This document shows, in pieces, positions 62,282 through 64,000 of a DNA stretch of 64,000 bases. The DNA is from Paenibacillus sp. (lineage in GTDB: Bacteria > Bacillota > Bacilli > Paenibacillales > YIM-B00363). The position numbers and the translations under genes were made by a program. Position 1 is the first letter of the stretch, and each line of letters opens with the position of its first letter. Below the pieces are notes generated by a model. It made no database searches, had not been told where the DNA came from, and worked only from the letters and a program-made list of their open reading frames with translations. The stretch is from positions 108,056 to 172,055 of the forward strand of contig NZ_JAPSKE010000011.1 of NCBI RefSeq assembly GCF_031177825.1. The letters are read 5' to 3'.

Positions 62282-62614
62282 TTAAGAGTTCCGCGCTTGG
62301 GAAGGGTCCAGCGTAAGAATCGTCTTGCAGTACATGCAGCGGTCGGTCTTGCCGAGCATCTTCGTCATCTCGCCGCATTCCGGGCATTGCAGTTGTACCG
62401 CGCTAGTCGACAGCATGCCGGCCCAAAAGTAAATCGCCATGCTGCCCAACATCGTAATCAGTCCGAGGACGAGCCCGATGCCGGTAATGATGCTCGAACC
62501 GGGAAACTTAAAGACGATCGCCGCCGTTCCGGCGATCATGAAGCCCATGCCCGCCAGCATCAATACCAAGCCCCATAACCGGAACTCGTTCACCTTGCTT
62601 GATTTCAAGCGCAT
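62282..62614 (-). CDS. ygzB: YgzB family membrane protein with zinc ribbon
   Basis: A 110-residue protein (DUF2614). Two membrane helices (about 14-36 and 41-64) are followed by a zinc ribbon with cysteine pairs in LQCPECGEMTK and RCMYCKTIL. The function is unknown. The family is nearly confined to Bacilli and its gene lies beside perR in Bacillus subtilis, as here, with only the GH18 gene between them. The start is ATG behind AAAGAGGAGAAG; the frame is open further upstream but lacks family similarity. It is divergent from ygxA. Confidence 0.92.
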   Translation of the reverse strand: MRLKSSKVNEFRLWGLVLMLAGMGFMIAGTAAIVFKFPGSSIITGIGLVLGLITMLGSMAIYFWAGMLSTSAVQLQCPECGEMTKMLGKTDRCMYCKTILTLDPSQARNS

Positions 62615-62744
62615 TCGTATCTTCTCCTCTTTCGGTTGAAAAAATGCTCGCCGTTCGGCAGGAAACCGCCCATCGCCGTAGAATATATGTTCTATCTCAA
62701 AATGCACGAAGCGTATCGGATAAAGACATGGGGGCTTGTGGGTT

Positions 62745-63605
62745 ATGATCAAATCGTTCGTCGAGCGGCATTACGCGGACAGACCGGATGTGATCGCGGC
62801 TGCGTACATCGAGAAAACGATGCAGTTTTCCGCATTGATCGACGGCTTCGACGCGCTGATTATCGTCGTTACCGACAGCGATCGTCAGCAATGCTTCACC
62901 CATCATTATAGTAAAGACAAGACCTACATACAAGAAAGATGGTACGACCGTGGGACGTTGGGGGCGCTGTTAGCTCCGACCGGCAATCGCGACGTGCAAC
63001 AATGGCTGTTAGCGGGAGAGATCGTATTGGATAAACAAGGGTTCCTCGAGGAAAAGCGGGAGACGCTGCTCGCGGTGACGCCCGAGAAGCGGGACGAGCG
63101 GCTGTTTCAGGAATTCTCGTTGTTTTTGCGTCATTTCCTATTGAGCAAGAATGACTTGGAGGCTGGCGACCTGCTGGATGCGCACAGCCATATTCTGACG
63201 GCGGTCCATCACTGGGCCAAGATTTCCGTCGTCGAGAGCGGGCATGTACCGGAGCTTACCGTCTGGAAGCAGGTAAGAAGCATTAATCCGGGTATCTTTA
63301 AGCTCTACGAAGAACTGTCCACGAATACGGAGACGTTGGAGCAACGCGTTCGACTCGCGCATCTGGCATGCGATTTCTCGGTGATGTCCAAACTGAAGGA
63401 TTGCTGCCGACCGCTACTGCGCATCTTGTCCAGCCGCTCCGAGCCGTGGAGCGCCGCGGAGCTGGAGCGGCATCCCGATCTGCACGCCGTCCGGACCGAG
63501 CTCCATCTCGTGCTCAAGAAGCTGGTGCGCCGTTCGCTCATTCAGGAAGTGTTCGTCGCTTCCGATCCGAGCCTGGACGTGTTGGAAATGAAATACACCA
63601 GTTAA
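62745..63605 (+). CDS. ygxA: Nucleotidyltransferase-like protein YgxA
   Basis: A 286-residue soluble protein of the YgxA family, which has a divergent nucleotidyltransferase-like N-terminal domain and a C-terminal winged-helix-like part. Family features are the conserved MIKSFVERHYADRPDVIAA start, the DALIIVVTDS strand, and HHWAKISVVESGHVPELTVWKQ. The biochemical role is unknown. Start ATG at 62745 is ten bases after a GGGGG site; a TTG three codons upstream is less likely. In Bacillus subtilis ygxA also lies directly upstream of an rrn operon, so the order perR-ygzB-ygxA-rrn is conserved. Confidence 0.9.
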   Translation: MIKSFVERHYADRPDVIAAAYIEKTMQFSALIDGFDALIIVVTDSDRQQCFTHHYSKDKTYIQERWYDRGTLGALLAPTGNRDVQQWLLAGEIVLDKQGFLEEKRETLLAVTPEKRDERLFQEFSLFLRHFLLSKNDLEAGDLLDAHSHILTAVHHWAKISVVESGHVPELTVWKQVRSINPGIFKLYEELSTNTETLEQRVRLAHLACDFSVMSKLKDCCRPLLRILSSRSEPWSAAELERHPDLHAVRTELHLVLKKLVRRSLIQEVFVASDPSLDVLEMKYTS

Positions 63606-63622
63606 CATACGGAAGATCAGAT

Positions 63623-63645
63623 GGGATTTGCCTCCGGCAAATCCC
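63623..63645 (+). terminator. Stem-loop after ygxA abutting rrn P1
   Basis: GGGATTTGCC (63623-63632) pairs perfectly with GGCAAATCCC (63636-63645) through a 3-base loop. The T-rich sequence after it doubles as the -35 element of the first rrn promoter (TTGACT at 63646). Confidence 0.65.
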
Positions 63646-63810
63646 TTGACTTTTGGTTTTGTCATGTGATAAATTATCTCCTGCACGCCAAAAACGGTTG
63701 TTCGAAAGGACGACCCCGAGAGCCAGCGATCATTTGGTAAAAAAATAATGGTTGCAATCGGATAGGCGGATGTGGTAGTATATAAAAGTCGCCGCTAAAA
63801 ATAAGGCGAC
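63646..63810 (+). promoter_or_regulatory. Tandem rrn promoters and leader
   Basis: P1: TTGACT (63646-63651) with ATAAAT (63669-63674), 17 bases apart. P2: TTGCAA (63752-63757) with TAGTAT (63776-63781), 18 bases apart. A leader hairpin, GTCGCC/GGCGAC, lies at 63788-63810, and the leader continues through TTGCACCTTGAAAACTGAAC (63822-63842), a box A-like sequence common before 16S genes in Bacilli. This accounts for the gene-free stretch 63606-63910. Confidence 0.6.
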
Positions 63811-63910
63811 AATGAAATAAAGCTTGCACCTTGAAAACTGAACATGAGCGCATATGCTTTTTTTAAAGAAGTAAAGCTAGCTTGTAATGAGCGCAGCAGT
63901 TTGAACTACC

Positions 63911-64000
63911 CTTTTTGGAGAGTTTGATCCTGGCTCAGGACGAACGCTGGCGGCGTGCCTAATACATGCAAGTCGAGCGGAGTTGTTCCTTCGGGGACAG
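63911..64000 (+). rRNA. rrs: 16S ribosomal RNA, 5' end (partial)
   Basis: The sequence GGAGAGTTTGATCCTGGCTC begins at 63917 and continues with the universal 5' region of 16S rRNA, including AACGCTGGCGGCGTGCCTAA and ACATGCAAGTCGAGCGGA, to the window edge within V1. The mature 5' end is set near 63911 by analogy with Bacillus. The V1 stem (GAGTTGTTCCTTCGGGGACA) is of the Paenibacillaceae type. Confidence 0.97.

Overview
The window looks like a chromosomal segment of a GC-rich, endospore-forming member of the Paenibacillaceae (Paenibacillus/Cohnella type). The reasons are: three clusters that pair a YesM-type histidine kinase and YesN-type AraC response regulator with LplB/YtcP-type sugar permeases and a lipoprotein binding protein, none with its own ATPase; a YyaC-type spore protease; the gene order perR - ygzB - ygxA - 16S rRNA known from Bacillus; strong GGAGG ribosome binding sites with frequent GTG/TTG starts; and a Bacillus-like 16S 5' end at the right edge. 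I see no transposase, phage gene, tRNA or cas gene.

Layout. 1-6.7 kb: carbohydrate cluster 1 (end of a response regulator, YesM kinase, binding protein, two permeases, GH99/WbsX-like glycosidase). 6.7-9.2 kb: minus-strand flavin monooxygenase-like protein and an RsmF-type rRNA methyltransferase. 9.3-15.4 kb: UDP-glucuronate-epimerase-like protein and a 1640-residue secreted protein (RCC1 propeller plus about ten copies of a beta-sandwich-like module). 15.4-29 kb: mostly housekeeping and small-family genes (DUF1128, YyaC, YedK/HMCES, Fsr-type MFS, TSUP, VOC, cupredoxin, DedA, thioredoxin-like, MBL hydrolase, DUF2905, and a three-gene TetR operon), interrupted by a GHL6-like glycosidase with a divergent AraC regulator. 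29-37.8 kb: carbohydrate cluster 2 (a cytoplasmic 14-blade propeller protein, two permeases, binding protein, YesM/YesN pair). 37.8-43.8 kb: AraC regulator divergent from alpha-xylosidase GH31, beta-galactosidase GH42 and an SGNH esterase. 43.9-54.1 kb: carbohydrate cluster 3 (YesM/YesN, two permeases, binding protein, GH95 alpha-L-fucosidase). 54-59.8 kb: AI-2E family protein, a small unknown protein, gatCAB and a small membrane protein. 59.8-64 kb: perR, a GH18 protein, ygzB, ygxA and the start of an rrn operon.

How the genes may work together. The most coherent reading of 29-54 kb is uptake and trimming of a branched plant glycan. GH95 fucosidase, GH42 galactosidase, GH31 alpha-xylosidase and an SGNH esterase together would remove the Fuc-Gal-Xyl side chain and acetyl groups of xyloglucan oligosaccharides after import. 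This is inference from enzyme families and order; no endo-glucanase is present in the window.

Non-coding structure is rich. There are about a dozen clear intrinsic terminators, a Per-box-like site downstream of the perR promoter, a TetR-type operator, several palindromes in sugar-operon promoters, and three intergenic arrays of unrelated palindromic repeats (15.4, 22.8 and 47.3 kb), one of which is a 114-bp tandem repeat.
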